Below are positions 1-7,773 of a stretch of 64,000 bases of DNA, piece by piece; positions within the stretch are counted from its first letter, which is position 1; each line of letters opens with the position of its first letter. The DNA lies in the NCBI GenBank assembly GCA_028751075.1, contig JAQZDA010000009.1:17790-81789 (forward strand), given 5' to 3'. Source of the stretch: Euryarchaeota archaeon Ods02. GTDB lineage: Archaea > Halobacteriota > Halobacteria > Halobacteriales > Halorutilaceae. The notes below the pieces were generated by a model, which made no database searches, had not been told where the DNA came from, and saw only the letters and a program-made list of their open reading frames with translations. The position numbers were made by a program, and so were the translations under genes.

Positions 1-399
1 CGCTCCTGCCAGGGTGAACGCGGCGAACACGTACAGCATCAATCCGCCTACCTCACGTGTCTCTCCGAGGTAGACGTCGTAGACCTCGCCTTCGTAGCTG
101 ACGGCGTCTGCTTCTATGGGTGGTTCGTCGGAGTTCGAGTGGTGTCCGTCGCCTGGTCCATCGCGCTCCACCATCTCATGGAACGCTGCCTGTTCGTCGT
201 CAGAGAGCTCTTCGAACTCGACGACGGAGACGTCGTCGACGTCGTCCTCCAGAGGTGTCGCGACGTGGGTGTAGGGCTGGGCAGTGGCTTCAGCGTACAC
301 CAGCGTTCCACCCCAGAGGAAAATGACGGCACCGACTATCGTGGCCGCTGCGGCGAGGATGGTCCTCAGGTTACCGTCGGCCGGGGTATCCTCTACCAT
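1..399 (-). CDS. membrane protein, C-terminus beyond window edge
   Basis: The reading frame is open from the ATG at 397-399 to the window edge, giving 133 residues without a stop. Residues about 13-35 form one membrane segment after a short acidic N-terminus; a soluble acidic stretch with the motif EFEELSDDEQAAFHEMVE follows, and a second hydrophobic segment begins at the edge. The LSxxEQxxF pattern between membrane segments is one I associate with haloarchaeal proteins of unknown function. No enzymatic motif is visible. It is the first gene of a leftward group with the two downstream-facing membrane genes upstream. Confidence 0.65.
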   Translation of the reverse strand, partial: MVEDTPADGNLRTILAAAATIVGAVIFLWGGTLVYAEATAQPYTHVATPLEDDVDDVSVVEFEELSDDEQAAFHEMVERDGPGDGHHSNSDEPPIEADAVSYEGEVYDVYLGETREVGGLMLYVFAAFTLAGA

Positions 400-447
400 C
401 TTGGGTTAGCTTCCGCCGCCAGGGTCTTATTCTCTGTCAATCTCGGG

Positions 448-840
448 TCAGCTTCCTCCTGCGTCTACATCTCCGCTTCTCCAGAGGTACCACGCGACCG
501 TCAGCAGGAGGACGGCGCTGACGGCGAGCATGATGAACTGCGATACCACCGCTACCGCGCTGTCGACGGGTTCCCCGCGTAGGAAGCTGACTTTCTCCGG
601 CATCCCACGGGTGCTGCCGAGGACGCCTAACGCGGCGAGGACGGCTACGGCGCCCAGGCTCTCCCTCTCCCGTGGGGTCCGCTGCGCCGTCGCCGCCAGC
701 AACGCGTACAGGACGCCGAAGACTGCTGGAATCAACGCGGTAACGCTGGCGAACCCGGTGACGACGTACGCGCCTACGCCGACTACCATGAGGACAGCGG
801 CAGCGAGGTAGGTCAGCTGTGTCGTAGTTTCGACGTCCAT
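448..840 (-). CDS. four-TM small membrane protein, unknown function
   Basis: 130 residues with four hydrophobic segments (about 10-30, 33-52, 62-80 and 92-115) and short polar loops. The C-terminal tail is acidic. No charged residues inside the segments and no recognisable family motif, so no function is proposed. It lies 22 bp downstream of the DoxX-like gene on the same strand and 48 bp before the partial membrane gene, so the three may be cotranscribed. Confidence 0.6.
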   Translation of the reverse strand: MDVETTTQLTYLAAAVLMVVGVGAYVVTGFASVTALIPAVFGVLYALLAATAQRTPRERESLGAVAVLAALGVLGSTRGMPEKVSFLRGEPVDSAVAVVSQFIMLAVSAVLLLTVAWYLWRSGDVDAGGS

Positions 841-862
841 GGTTTACGCTGTCGGTTCGGTT

Positions 863-1291
863 CTAGAGCGCCGGTAGGATGCCGAGCCCGAGTCCGTAGC
901 CCCAGGCTTCGCCGGAGAGGTAGAGGAAGGTGACCGCGCCTCCGAGCAAGGCTGCGTTCTCCACGAACTCCGCCTTCTCCTGCTCTCTCTTCTCACCTTC
1001 GTACCTCCAGAACCCGTGCATCGCAGGGGTGGCCAACGCGAAGAAAAGTATCAGCATCAGCGACCCTACGTCGGGGTAGGCGCCGGTGACGATGGTCAGC
1101 CCCCCCATGATGAGGAGGGCGCCGGACAGCAGTATCGCGGTGCGGGGCTCCGGAACTCCTTTCTCACGCGCCTCCGCCTCGAGCAGGTCGGTGTTGAGGA
1201 AGTGGTTGACTCCGGCGAACGCGATGACGCCGCCGAACAGCAAGCGGCCGACCAGCAGTACCTCTGCGCCGAACAGTAGGTCGAAAGTCAT
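863..1291 (-). CDS. DoxX-like membrane protein
   Basis: 142 residues, four predicted membrane segments. The N-terminal segment with RLLFGGVIAFAGVNHFLN matches the start of DoxX-family proteins, where an Arg and a 'GxxHF/GxxKF' motif lie in the first helix pair; 'GALLIMGGLTIVTGAYPDVGSL' is the typical second helix. Role in this family is usually linked to quinone or sulfur redox membrane complexes, but nothing here fixes a substrate. A TATA-like element (complement of agaattaaacg, about 1306-1316) lies upstream of the ATG. Confidence 0.75.
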   Translation of the reverse strand: MTFDLLFGAEVLLVGRLLFGGVIAFAGVNHFLNTDLLEAEAREKGVPEPRTAILLSGALLIMGGLTIVTGAYPDVGSLMLILFFALATPAMHGFWRYEGEKREQEKAEFVENAALLGGAVTFLYLSGEAWGYGLGLGILPAL

Positions 1292-1417
1292 GTTGGTCTC
1301 TTGGAACCTCGTTTAATTCTGAAGGGGCTTCAGCTTTCGCACTTGACGTCGGGGCTGACGCAGGCTACAGATGGCTTCGACGTTCGACTGGATGAGCTGT
1401 TGCGACCATCGAAGCTT

Positions 1418-1426
1418 CTATATACT
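1418..1426 (+). promoter_or_regulatory. TATA box of second DoxX-like gene
   Basis: ctatatact lies about 25 nt before the GTG at 1447, the spacing expected of a leaderless archaeal transcript. It supports the GTG rather than the internal ATG at 1528 as start. Confidence 0.55.
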
Positions 1427-1446
1427 GGGTTCCACGACACCACCAC

Positions 1447-1914
1447 GTGGACAGGATAAACAACACAACAGTGGTGGATAGCTGGGGTGAGGGATTCGAG
1501 CGTGCAGACTCGAAGATAGCCACGACGATGGAGGAGCTCGGGTTGCCCGTGCTCCGCCTCGCCATAGCCGTGGTTTTCGTCTGGTTCGGCGCGCTGAAGC
1601 TCCTCGGCGTCAGCCCCGCCGGCGAACTCGTCGCCGAGACCGTCTACTGGGTGCCGCCCGAGCTCTTCGTCCCGGTTCTCGGCGTCTGGGAGGTCGCTAT
1701 AGGGCTCTGCCTGCTCTACCGACCCCTCCTACGTCTCGGCATCCTCCTGCTGTTCCTGCAGATGCCCGGCACCTTCCTGCCGCTCGTCATCCTTCCCGAG
1801 GTCACCTTCGAAACCTTCCCCCACGCGCTCACCGTGGAAGGCCAGTACATCGTCAAGAACCTCGTGATAATCGGCGCCGCGCTCGTCGTCGGCGGAACCG
1901 TGCGCGACGACTGA
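1447..1914 (+). CDS. DoxX/DUF417-like membrane protein
   Basis: 155 residues with a hydrophilic N-terminal 30 residues and four membrane segments. The motif LGLPVLRLAIAVVFVWFG followed by ALKLLGVSPA is characteristic of the DoxX-like/YkgB (DUF417) group: Arg in the first helix, FxWFGxxK at its end. The GTG start is chosen because of the TATA element 25 nt upstream. A start at 1528 would keep all four helices and cannot be excluded. Divergent from the other DoxX-like gene at 863-1291, with the shared upstream region between them. Confidence 0.7.
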   Translation: MDRINNTTVVDSWGEGFERADSKIATTMEELGLPVLRLAIAVVFVWFGALKLLGVSPAGELVAETVYWVPPELFVPVLGVWEVAIGLCLLYRPLLRLGILLLFLQMPGTFLPLVILPEVTFETFPHALTVEGQYIVKNLVIIGAALVVGGTVRDD

Positions 1915-1990
1915 AACCGGGTGGAGCCAACGTGAAAGCCTCCGGTAGCGTCCCTGTCAAGGTCTCACGAAGCCACGACCCACCGACACC

Positions 1991-1998
1991 CTTAAGTC
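1991..1998 (+). promoter_or_regulatory. TATA box upstream of leuA region
   Basis: cttaagtc is centred about 28 nt before the ATG at 2024, not before the leuA start at 2055. A leaderless transcript would therefore begin at the short reading frame at 2024, leaving leuA with a 5' leader of about 30 nt. Confidence 0.5.
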
Positions 1999-2023
1999 AT
2001 CCAGATGAGTGATTGAAACTACG

Positions 2024-2107
2024 ATGAGTCGAGACAACGACGACGCCGCCGACGGTGATGACTTTGTATTCGAATCCCGGGAAAGGGATCGTTTTTTGGG
2101 AGCATGA
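2024..2107 (+). other. 27-codon reading frame overlapping leuA start
   Basis: An ATG placed correctly behind the TATA box opens a 27-residue frame (MSRDNDDAADGDDFVFESRE and seven more residues) ending in TGA at 2105-2107. Its composition is typical of the acidic N-terminus of a haloarchaeal protein. It is out of frame with leuA by one base, and a run of six T at 2092-2097 lies just before its end. Removing one T would join it directly to the conserved leuA frame. It is either a leader peptide or the true leuA N-terminus split by a one-base indel. Confidence 0.45.
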
Positions 2108-3641
2108 CGTAAGCTCCGCCCGGATATTCGACACGACGCTGCGTGACGGAGAGCAGTCGCCAGGCACGTCCTTCAGCCACGACGACAAGATACGTATCGC
2201 CGACAAGCTCGACGAGATGGGCGTCCACGTCATCGAAGCAGGGTTCCCCATCAACAGCGACGAGGAGTTCCAAGCGGTCGAAGAGATCGCAGACCGATGC
2301 AGCACCGACGTATGCGGACTCGCAAGGGTCAACGAAGCCGACCTCGACGCAGCGATGGACGCCGAGGTCGACCTCGTCCACACCTTCGTGTCGTCGAGCG
2401 AGATACAGATAGAGAAGAGCCTCGACAGCAGCCGCGAAGAGGTGCTCGAGCTCACGCGGGACGCCGTCGAACACGTGAAGGACCACGGATTCGACTGCAT
2501 GTTCAGTCCGATGGACGCCACACGCACGGAGTTCAGCTACCTCGCCGACATCGTACAGGAGGCCGCCGACGCCGGCGCCGACATCGTCAACATACCCGAC
2601 ACCGTCGGCGTCATCCGTCCGACCGCGATGCACCGGCTGATATCCGCGCTGAAGGACGAGGTAGACGTCCCCTACGACGTCCACACCCACGACGACTTCG
2701 GGCTCGCCGCCGCCAACGCCCTCGCGGGGCTGGAAGCCGGCGCCGTCCAGTGTCAGGTAAGCGTCAACGGCATCGGCGAACGCGCCGGCAACGCAGCGCT
2801 CGAAGAGGTCGTGATGAGTCTGGAGAGCATCTACGACGTCGACACAGGCATCGACACCACGGAGATATACGACCTCTCGAAGACCGTGGAAAGACTGAGC
2901 GGCATCCCGCTTCCGCAGAACAAACCCATCGTCGGCTCGAACGCCTTCAGCCACGAGAGCGGCATCCACGCCGCCGGAGTCATCGAAGACAGCTCGACGT
3001 TCGAACCCGGTATCATGACGCCGGAGATGGTGGGACACGAACGCAGGCTCGTGATGGGCAAGCACACCGGTCGCCACAGCGTAAGGGAGACCCTCGAGGA
3101 AGCAGGGTACAGCCCCACTGACGACGACGTCGCCGAGATCACGAAGCGCGTGAAGTCGATGGGTGGGAAGGGCAAACGCGTCAGCGACAACGACGTCCAC
3201 GCCATCGCCGAAAGCGTGATGTCCAGCGTCCCCGCGTCGGAGAAGACCGTCGACATGAAGGAGGTGAACGTCTCCACCGGCAACGACCGCACGCCGATGG
3301 CGTCGGTGAAGGTCGACGTCGACGGCGAGGAGAAAGTCGACGCCGGAGTCGGCGTCGGACCCGTCGACGCCGCGATGACCGCGGTCCGGAGCATCATGGG
3401 TGAGGACTACGACGTCGAGATAACGGACTTCCACATCGACGCCATCAGCGGCGGAAGCGACGCCGTCGCCAACGTCTACGTAGGCGTCGAAAGCGACGGA
3501 TACGAGGCGAACGCCAACGCGTCCAGCGAGGACATCACCGTCGCCTCCGTCGAGGCGCTCGTCGACGCCGTCAACCACGTCGTCAGGAAGAAAGCACGCG
3601 GAGACGACGGACCTAAGACCAAGGAGACCACAGGACCATGA
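2055..3641 (+). CDS. leuA: 2-isopropylmalate synthase (LeuA) or citramalate synthase
   Basis: 528 residues. Condenses acetyl-CoA with 2-ketoisovalerate in the first leucine-specific step. The catalytic TIM barrel starts with RIFDTTLRDGEQSPG (about residues 23-37), followed by EAGFP, the metal-binding HTHDDFGLA and NGIGERAGN, and the subdomain motif GKHTGRHSVR. Residues about 385-515 form the LeuA_dimer regulatory domain that binds the feedback inhibitor (leucine in LeuA, isoleucine in CimA). The neighbouring leuCD and ilvBNC favour LeuA, but citramalate synthase has the same architecture. The start is uncertain: GTG at 2055 or ATG at 2058 are the only in-frame options, and the N-terminus may instead belong to the frame at 2024. 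Confidence 0.9.
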   Translation: MMTLYSNPGKGIVFWEHDVSSARIFDTTLRDGEQSPGTSFSHDDKIRIADKLDEMGVHVIEAGFPINSDEEFQAVEEIADRCSTDVCGLARVNEADLDAAMDAEVDLVHTFVSSSEIQIEKSLDSSREEVLELTRDAVEHVKDHGFDCMFSPMDATRTEFSYLADIVQEAADAGADIVNIPDTVGVIRPTAMHRLISALKDEVDVPYDVHTHDDFGLAAANALAGLEAGAVQCQVSVNGIGERAGNAALEEVVMSLESIYDVDTGIDTTEIYDLSKTVERLSGIPLPQNKPIVGSNAFSHESGIHAAGVIEDSSTFEPGIMTPEMVGHERRLVMGKHTGRHSVRETLEEAGYSPTDDDVAEITKRVKSMGGKGKRVSDNDVHAIAESVMSSVPASEKTVDMKEVNVSTGNDRTPMASVKVDVDGEEKVDAGVGVGPVDAAMTAVRSIMGEDYDVEITDFHIDAISGGSDAVANVYVGVESDGYEANANASSEDITVASVEALVDAVNHVVRKKARGDDGPKTKETTGP

Positions 3642-3763
3642 AAGAACAGAAAGAGATGACCGAAGAAACAACAGATCGACCGACTGCGGAGACCGACGGC
3701 GGCGACGACGCCTGGCGGGGCAGCCGAGACCTCAGATACAGCTTCGAGATGGAGGAACCATGA
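3638..3763 (+). CDS. 41-aa coupled ORF between leuA and ilvB
   Basis: A 41-residue acidic, polar frame beginning MKEQKEMTEE and ending RYSFEMEEP. Its ATG overlaps the leuA stop (ATGA at 3638-3641) and its stop overlaps the ilvB start (ATGA at 3760-3763). This exact double coupling argues that it is translated and carries ribosomes from leuA to ilvB. No membrane segment, no metal motif and no enrichment in Leu, Ile or Val codons, so it does not look like a classic attenuation peptide. Function unknown. Confidence 0.6.
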   Translation: MKEQKEMTEETTDRPTAETDGGDDAWRGSRDLRYSFEMEEP

Positions 3764-5505
3764 GCAAGAGCACCAGCGACGCCGACGCCGAAGAAGGCAG
3801 ACGCGAACGGAAGGGCGCGGAGGCGCTCGTCGAAGGCCTGAAGCAGGAGGGCGTCGACACGATGTTCGGCATCACCGGCGGCGCCATCATGCCCGTCTAC
3901 GACGTCCTCTACGACGACGAAGACGTCGACCACGTGATGATGGGGCACGAGCAGGGTGCGACGCACGCCGCCGAAGGTTACAACACCGTAACAGGTCGTC
4001 CGGGCGTCTGCATGGCGACCAGCGGCCCCGGCGCCACCAACCTAGTCACCGGCCTCGCCGACGCTGACATGGACAGCCGCGCCCTCATAGCTATCGCCGG
4101 CCAGGTGCCCACGGACATGATAGGTAACGACGCCTTCCAGGAGACCGACACACGCGGCGTCACCATGCCCATCACCAAACACAACTACCTCATCAAGGAC
4201 GAGGACGACGTCCCCGACACCGTTCAGGAGGCGTTCTACATCACCTCGACGGGGCGGCCGTCACCCGTGGTCTTAGACGTCCCCAAGGACGTCTCGAAGA
4301 ACACCACCGACGCAGTCCGCGGTGAGCTCGACGTCGAAGGCTACAGCCCCAACTACGAAGGCCACCCCCGTCAGATAGAGAAAGCCGCGGAGAAGATAGA
4401 AGAGGCGGAGAAACCCCTTATCTTCGCCGGCGGAGGCGCCGTCATCAGCGAAGCCAGTCCCGAAGTAAGGGAGCTAGCGATGGAGAACGACATCCCCGTC
4501 ACCACCAGCCTCATGGGTCTCGGAGTGTTCCCCGAGGACCACGAGCTATCTCTGGAGATGCTGGGGATGCACGGCACCGGATACGCCAACCGCGCAGTCA
4601 CCGAGTGCGACCTCCTGGTCGGCATAGGAGTCAGGTTCGACGACCGCGCCACCGGCAAGATAGAATCCTTCGCGCCGAAAGCCGAGGTCATCCACGTAGA
4701 CATCGACCCCAGCGAGATAAGCAAGAACATCCACGCCAACGTCCCCATCGTCGGAGACGCGAAGAACGTCGTCGGCGACATCAACGAAGCGATGAGGGAC
4801 CGCGACAGCCCCGATACCGAGAGCTGGCTCGACACCATCGACGACTGGAAGCAAAAGTACCCCAATGAGTACGAACAGGACGGCGACGACCTCAAACCCC
4901 AGTACGTCATCGAACAGCTCGACGAGCTGACACCCGACGACACCATCGTCTGCACCGGCGTCGGCCAGCATCAGATGTGGGCGGCCCAGTGGTACACGTA
5001 CACGGAACCCCGCACCTGGGTCACCAGCGGCGGCCTCGGCACCATGGGATGCGGACTCCCCATGACCATCGGCGCGAAGCTAGGTGCACCCGATCAGGAG
5101 GTCGTCTGCATCGACGGCGACGGCTCGTTCCTCATGACCGTGCAGGAGCTGACGACCGCAGTCCGCGAGGAGCTGGACTTCACCCTCGTCATCATCAACA
5201 ACTACTACATGGGCATGGTCCGGCAGTGGCAGGAGCTGTTCCACGACGAAAGATACGCCGAAAGCGACCTCCCGCATCTCCCGCGTTTCGACGAGATAGC
5301 GGAGGCGTTCGGCGCTCGAGGATGGAGACTAGAGGACGAGGAAGACGTCGAAGACGTGCTCGAGGAAGCACTGGAGTACGACGGCCCCAGCGTCATCGAC
5401 GCCATCATCGACCCCTACGAGAACGTCTTCCCGATGGTGCCCGCCGGCAGCGGCAACGACGAGTTCATCATGGGTAAAGGCAGCCAGGGAAGCAGGATAA
5501 GCTAA
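3760..5505 (+). CDS. ilvB: acetolactate synthase large subunit
   Basis: 581 residues. ThDP- and FAD-dependent condensation of two pyruvates, or pyruvate plus 2-ketobutyrate, the first common step of Val/Leu/Ile synthesis. Order: PYR domain with the catalytic Glu in MMGHEQGATHAAEGY (about residues 49-63), central FAD-binding domain, then the PP domain with the ThDP/Mg motif GDGSFLMTVQELTTA ending in INNYYMGMV. Length is normal for the family. The first 20 residues are a disordered acidic extension. ATG overlaps the preceding small ORF and the regulatory subunit follows after 11 bp. Confidence 0.95.
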   Translation: MSKSTSDADAEEGRRERKGAEALVEGLKQEGVDTMFGITGGAIMPVYDVLYDDEDVDHVMMGHEQGATHAAEGYNTVTGRPGVCMATSGPGATNLVTGLADADMDSRALIAIAGQVPTDMIGNDAFQETDTRGVTMPITKHNYLIKDEDDVPDTVQEAFYITSTGRPSPVVLDVPKDVSKNTTDAVRGELDVEGYSPNYEGHPRQIEKAAEKIEEAEKPLIFAGGGAVISEASPEVRELAMENDIPVTTSLMGLGVFPEDHELSLEMLGMHGTGYANRAVTECDLLVGIGVRFDDRATGKIESFAPKAEVIHVDIDPSEISKNIHANVPIVGDAKNVVGDINEAMRDRDSPDTESWLDTIDDWKQKYPNEYEQDGDDLKPQYVIEQLDELTPDDTIVCTGVGQHQMWAAQWYTYTEPRTWVTSGGLGTMGCGLPMTIGAKLGAPDQEVVCIDGDGSFLMTVQELTTAVREELDFTLVIINNYYMGMVRQWQELFHDERYAESDLPHLPRFDEIAEAFGARGWRLEDEEDVEDVLEEALEYDGPSVIDAIIDPYENVFPMVPAGSGNDEFIMGKGSQGSRIS

Positions 5506-5516
5506 GGTGACCTAGA

Positions 5517-6083
5517 ATGAGCACAGACACCCCCGCAAGACGTCTGCCCACCGGAGTCCGCGAGGAAGAGGTCCCCCGCGCCGTTGACGAGAACGAACAC
5601 ACCCTCTCGGTACTCGTCGAGAACAAACCCGGAGTCCTGTCACGGGTCGCCGGTCTGTTCACACGCCGCAGCTTCAACATCGACTCGCTGGCGGTCGGAG
5701 AGACCGAGAACCCCGACTACAGCCGGATGACCATCGTCGTCACCGGCGACGACCCCACCGTCGAACAGGTGATGAAGCAGCTGAACACCCTGATACCCGT
5801 CATCAAGGTCAGCAACCTCACCGACGACGAATCTGTCGACCGAGAGCTCGCGATGGTGAAGGTCGCGGCGTCGCCCGAAGACCGCAACGAGATAATGCAG
5901 ATAGCGGAGACCTTCCGCGCCGACATCGTCGACATGGGCCGCGACACCGTCGTCATCGAAGCCAGCGGCGACACCGAGAAAGTGGAGGCCCTGTTCGACA
6001 TGCTCCGACAGTACGGAATCAAGGAGACCGTACGCACCGGCCGCATCAGCCTCGTAAGAGGCGAGAAGAGTACGGAAGACTGA
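5517..6083 (+). CDS. ilvN: acetolactate synthase small (regulatory) subunit
   Basis: 188 residues. Activates IlvB and confers valine feedback inhibition. An ACT domain occupies about residues 28-105 with the signature LVENKPGVLSRVAGLFTRR followed by FNIDSLAVG; the C-terminal ALS_ss domain (VAASPEDRNEIMQIAETFRA) follows. About 27 extra residues precede the ACT domain, an extension common in haloarchaea. Last gene before an oppositely oriented DUF433 gene, so the leuA-ilvN unit probably ends here. Confidence 0.93.
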   Translation: MSTDTPARRLPTGVREEEVPRAVDENEHTLSVLVENKPGVLSRVAGLFTRRSFNIDSLAVGETENPDYSRMTIVVTGDDPTVEQVMKQLNTLIPVIKVSNLTDDESVDRELAMVKVAASPEDRNEIMQIAETFRADIVDMGRDTVVIEASGDTEKVEALFDMLRQYGIKETVRTGRISLVRGEKSTED

Positions 6084-6163
6084 CGGTCACTGTCAACTGA
6101 AAGCGTCTCTGGAGTCTGTTACGTCGAAAGGATTCGCCGGCACCGCTTGCAGGTGGATTCGTT

Positions 6164-6436
6164 CTAGACTAGGTCTTCAGGGGTTCGAACGACGGATGCG
6201 TCTTCAGGAACAGACCGTCTTTCGGCCTGTATCTGCCGCATCTCCTCGGAGTTGTCGTAGTAGTACACGAGGGCGCGGTGGACGTCCGCTATCTCGAGGT
6301 CGTAGTCGGCGGCGACCTGTTCAGGGGATGCACCGGCGTCGACCACTCGCTTTACGATATGATGGACGCCGATACGCCTGCCTTCTATTCTGGGTGCACC
6401 ACCTAAGGTATCTTCCGTCGATACTATACTGGCCAT
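6164..6436 (-). CDS. DUF433 family (VapB-like antitoxin)
   Basis: 90 residues. The core (GAPRIEGRRIGVHHIVKRVV, then SPEQVAADYDLEIADVHRAL) is the DUF433 helix-turn-helix fold, in which 'G.P.i.GtRi.v..i' and 'iA.dyp.lt..dv..aL.y' are diagnostic. Relatives are usually antitoxins next to a DUF5615 PIN-like toxin. No such toxin is adjacent: neighbours are ilvN and ilvC. Preceded by a good TATA element, so it is probably expressed on its own. Confidence 0.8.
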   Translation of the reverse strand: MASIVSTEDTLGGAPRIEGRRIGVHHIVKRVVDAGASPEQVAADYDLEIADVHRALVYYYDNSEEMRQIQAERRSVPEDASVVRTPEDLV

Positions 6437-6460
6437 CGGTATGACAGTAGGTTCTTCACG

Positions 6461-6470
6461 AGTATAAAAC
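6461..6470 (-). promoter_or_regulatory. TATA box of DUF433 gene
   Basis: On the minus strand this reads gttttatact, centred about 29 nt upstream of the ATG at 6436. It is one of the closest matches to a consensus archaeal TATA box in the window. Confidence 0.6.
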
Positions 6471-6562
6471 CGAGGTGAGTATTCGCCGGTCAGGTGGTTC
6501 GGTCCCCGTACTCTGACTGTAATCCAGTGGAACCTTTCTCCGTCTCTGAACCGGAACCGGAT

Positions 6563-6572
6563 AACCTTTTAC
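6563..6572 (+). promoter_or_regulatory. probable TATA box of ilvC
   Basis: An A/T-rich stretch (aaccttttac) about 28 nt before the ilvC ATG at 6596. It indicates that ilvC is transcribed separately from leuA-ilvBN rather than by read-through past the opposing DUF433 gene. Confidence 0.45.
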
Positions 6573-6595
6573 CGCCGAATTACTCTTGAGACTTA

Positions 6596-7597
6596 ATGAC
6601 CGAGATAGAGCCACTGTACGACGAAGACGCCGACAGCAGCTACATAGATAGCAAGAAGGTCGCGGTCATCGGGTACGGCAGCCAGGGACACGCGCAGGCG
6701 CGGAACCTCGCGGACAGCGGTGTCGACGTCGTCGTCGGCCTCCGCGAAGGAAGTTCCAGCCGGGAGGACGCCGAGAGCCACGGATTAGACGTAGCCACTC
6801 CGGCTGACGCCGCCGCGGAGGCTGACGTCGTCCAGATGCTGATCCCCGACACCCTGCAGCCCGACGTCTACGAAAGCGAGATAGAGCAGGGTCTCGACGA
6901 TGGCGACGCCCTGATGTTCAGCCACGGCTTCAACATTCATTTCGACCAGATCCGGCCGCCGGAATACGTCGACGTCCTCATGGTCGCGCCCAAGAGTCCA
7001 GGCGACCTCGTCCGCCGGAACTACGAGCGCGGTGAAGGCACCCCCGGCCTGCTGGCGGTCGAGCAGGATTACACCGGTGAAGCCCACGACCTCGGGTTAG
7101 CGTACGCGCAGGCTATCGGCTGCACCCGCAGCGGAGTCATCGAGACCTCGTTCCGCGAGGAGACGGAGACCGATCTGTTCGGCGAGCAGGCGATACTCTG
7201 CGGCGGCACCAGCGCGTTGATCAAAGCTTCCTTCGAGACTCTAGTTGACGCCGGCTACAGTCCGGAGATGGCGTACTTCGAGTGCGCGAACGAGCTGAAG
7301 CTCATCGTCGACCTCATCTACGAGGGCGGGCTCACTGGGATGCGTGACAACGTCAGCGACACCGCGGAGTACGGCGACCTAACCCGTGGCCCCCGCGTCA
7401 TCGACGACCACGTGCAGGAGAACCTCGAGGAGGTGCTGGAGGAGGTGCAGAGCGGGGAGTTCGCGCGCGAGTGGATAAACGAGAACCAGGCGAACCGACC
7501 GAGCTACAACCAGCTGAAGGAACGGGACGAGGAGCACCTCATCGAGGACGTCGGCGAGGAGCTGCGTGACCTGATGACGTGGGCGGACGAAGAGTAA
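6596..7597 (+). CDS. ilvC: ketol-acid reductoisomerase
   Basis: 333 residues, a class I (short) enzyme. Converts acetolactate to dihydroxyisovalerate with NAD(P)H and Mg2+. The N-terminal Rossmann fold has [17 protein letters not shown] (about residues 22-38) and the following LREGSSS loop that contacts the 2'-phosphate of NADP. The all-alpha C-terminal knot carries the Mg ligands in [14 protein letters not shown] and [17 protein letters not shown]. Leaderless ATG. The last 15 residues are acidic. Confidence 0.95.
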   Translation: MTEIEPLYDEDADSSYIDSKKVAVIGYGSQGHAQARNLADSGVDVVVGLREGSSSREDAESHGLDVATPADAAAEADVVQMLIPDTLQPDVYESEIEQGLDDGDALMFSHGFNIHFDQIRPPEYVDVLMVAPKSPGDLVRRNYERGEGTPGLLAVEQDYTGEAHDLGLAYAQAIGCTRSGVIETSFREETETDLFGEQAILCGGTSALIKASFETLVDAGYSPEMAYFECANELKLIVDLIYEGGLTGMRDNVSDTAEYGDLTRGPRVIDDHVQENLEEVLEEVQSGEFAREWINENQANRPSYNQLKERDEEHLIEDVGEELRDLMTWADEE

Positions 7598-7624
7598 TAC
7601 AGCAGGTCGGCCATCGAGCATCCG

Positions 7625-7768
7625 ATGCCGGCCTTCGTCGACCGTCGAACATCCGACGTCGACCACTCTCCGTCGTCGACGCCGGAAACCCCATCGTTCG
7701 ACGGAGAAAGCCAACCGCTTAACCCCGTCGAACCCCTACGTAACGGTAAGAACCACGAGACAGGTTAA
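7625..7768 (+). CDS. 47-aa ORF between ilvC and leuC
   Basis: Frame starting [14 protein letters not shown], containing [18 protein letters not shown] and ending HETG. It fills most of the 176-bp ilvC-leuC gap and its stop lies 5 bp before the leuC ATG, consistent with translational coupling. It is polar and Pro/Ser-rich with no domain I recognise. A second small ORF occupies the same kind of position between leuA and ilvB. The coding assignment rests on position and lack of stops only. Confidence 0.4.
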   Translation: MPAFVDRRTSDVDHSPSSTPETPSFDGESQPLNPVEPLRNGKNHETG

Positions 7769-7773
7769 CCAGG

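Noticed and set aside
2019..3671. 550-codon minus-strand frame opposite leuA
   Set aside because: Antisense shadow of leuA caused by high GC; no family resemblance.
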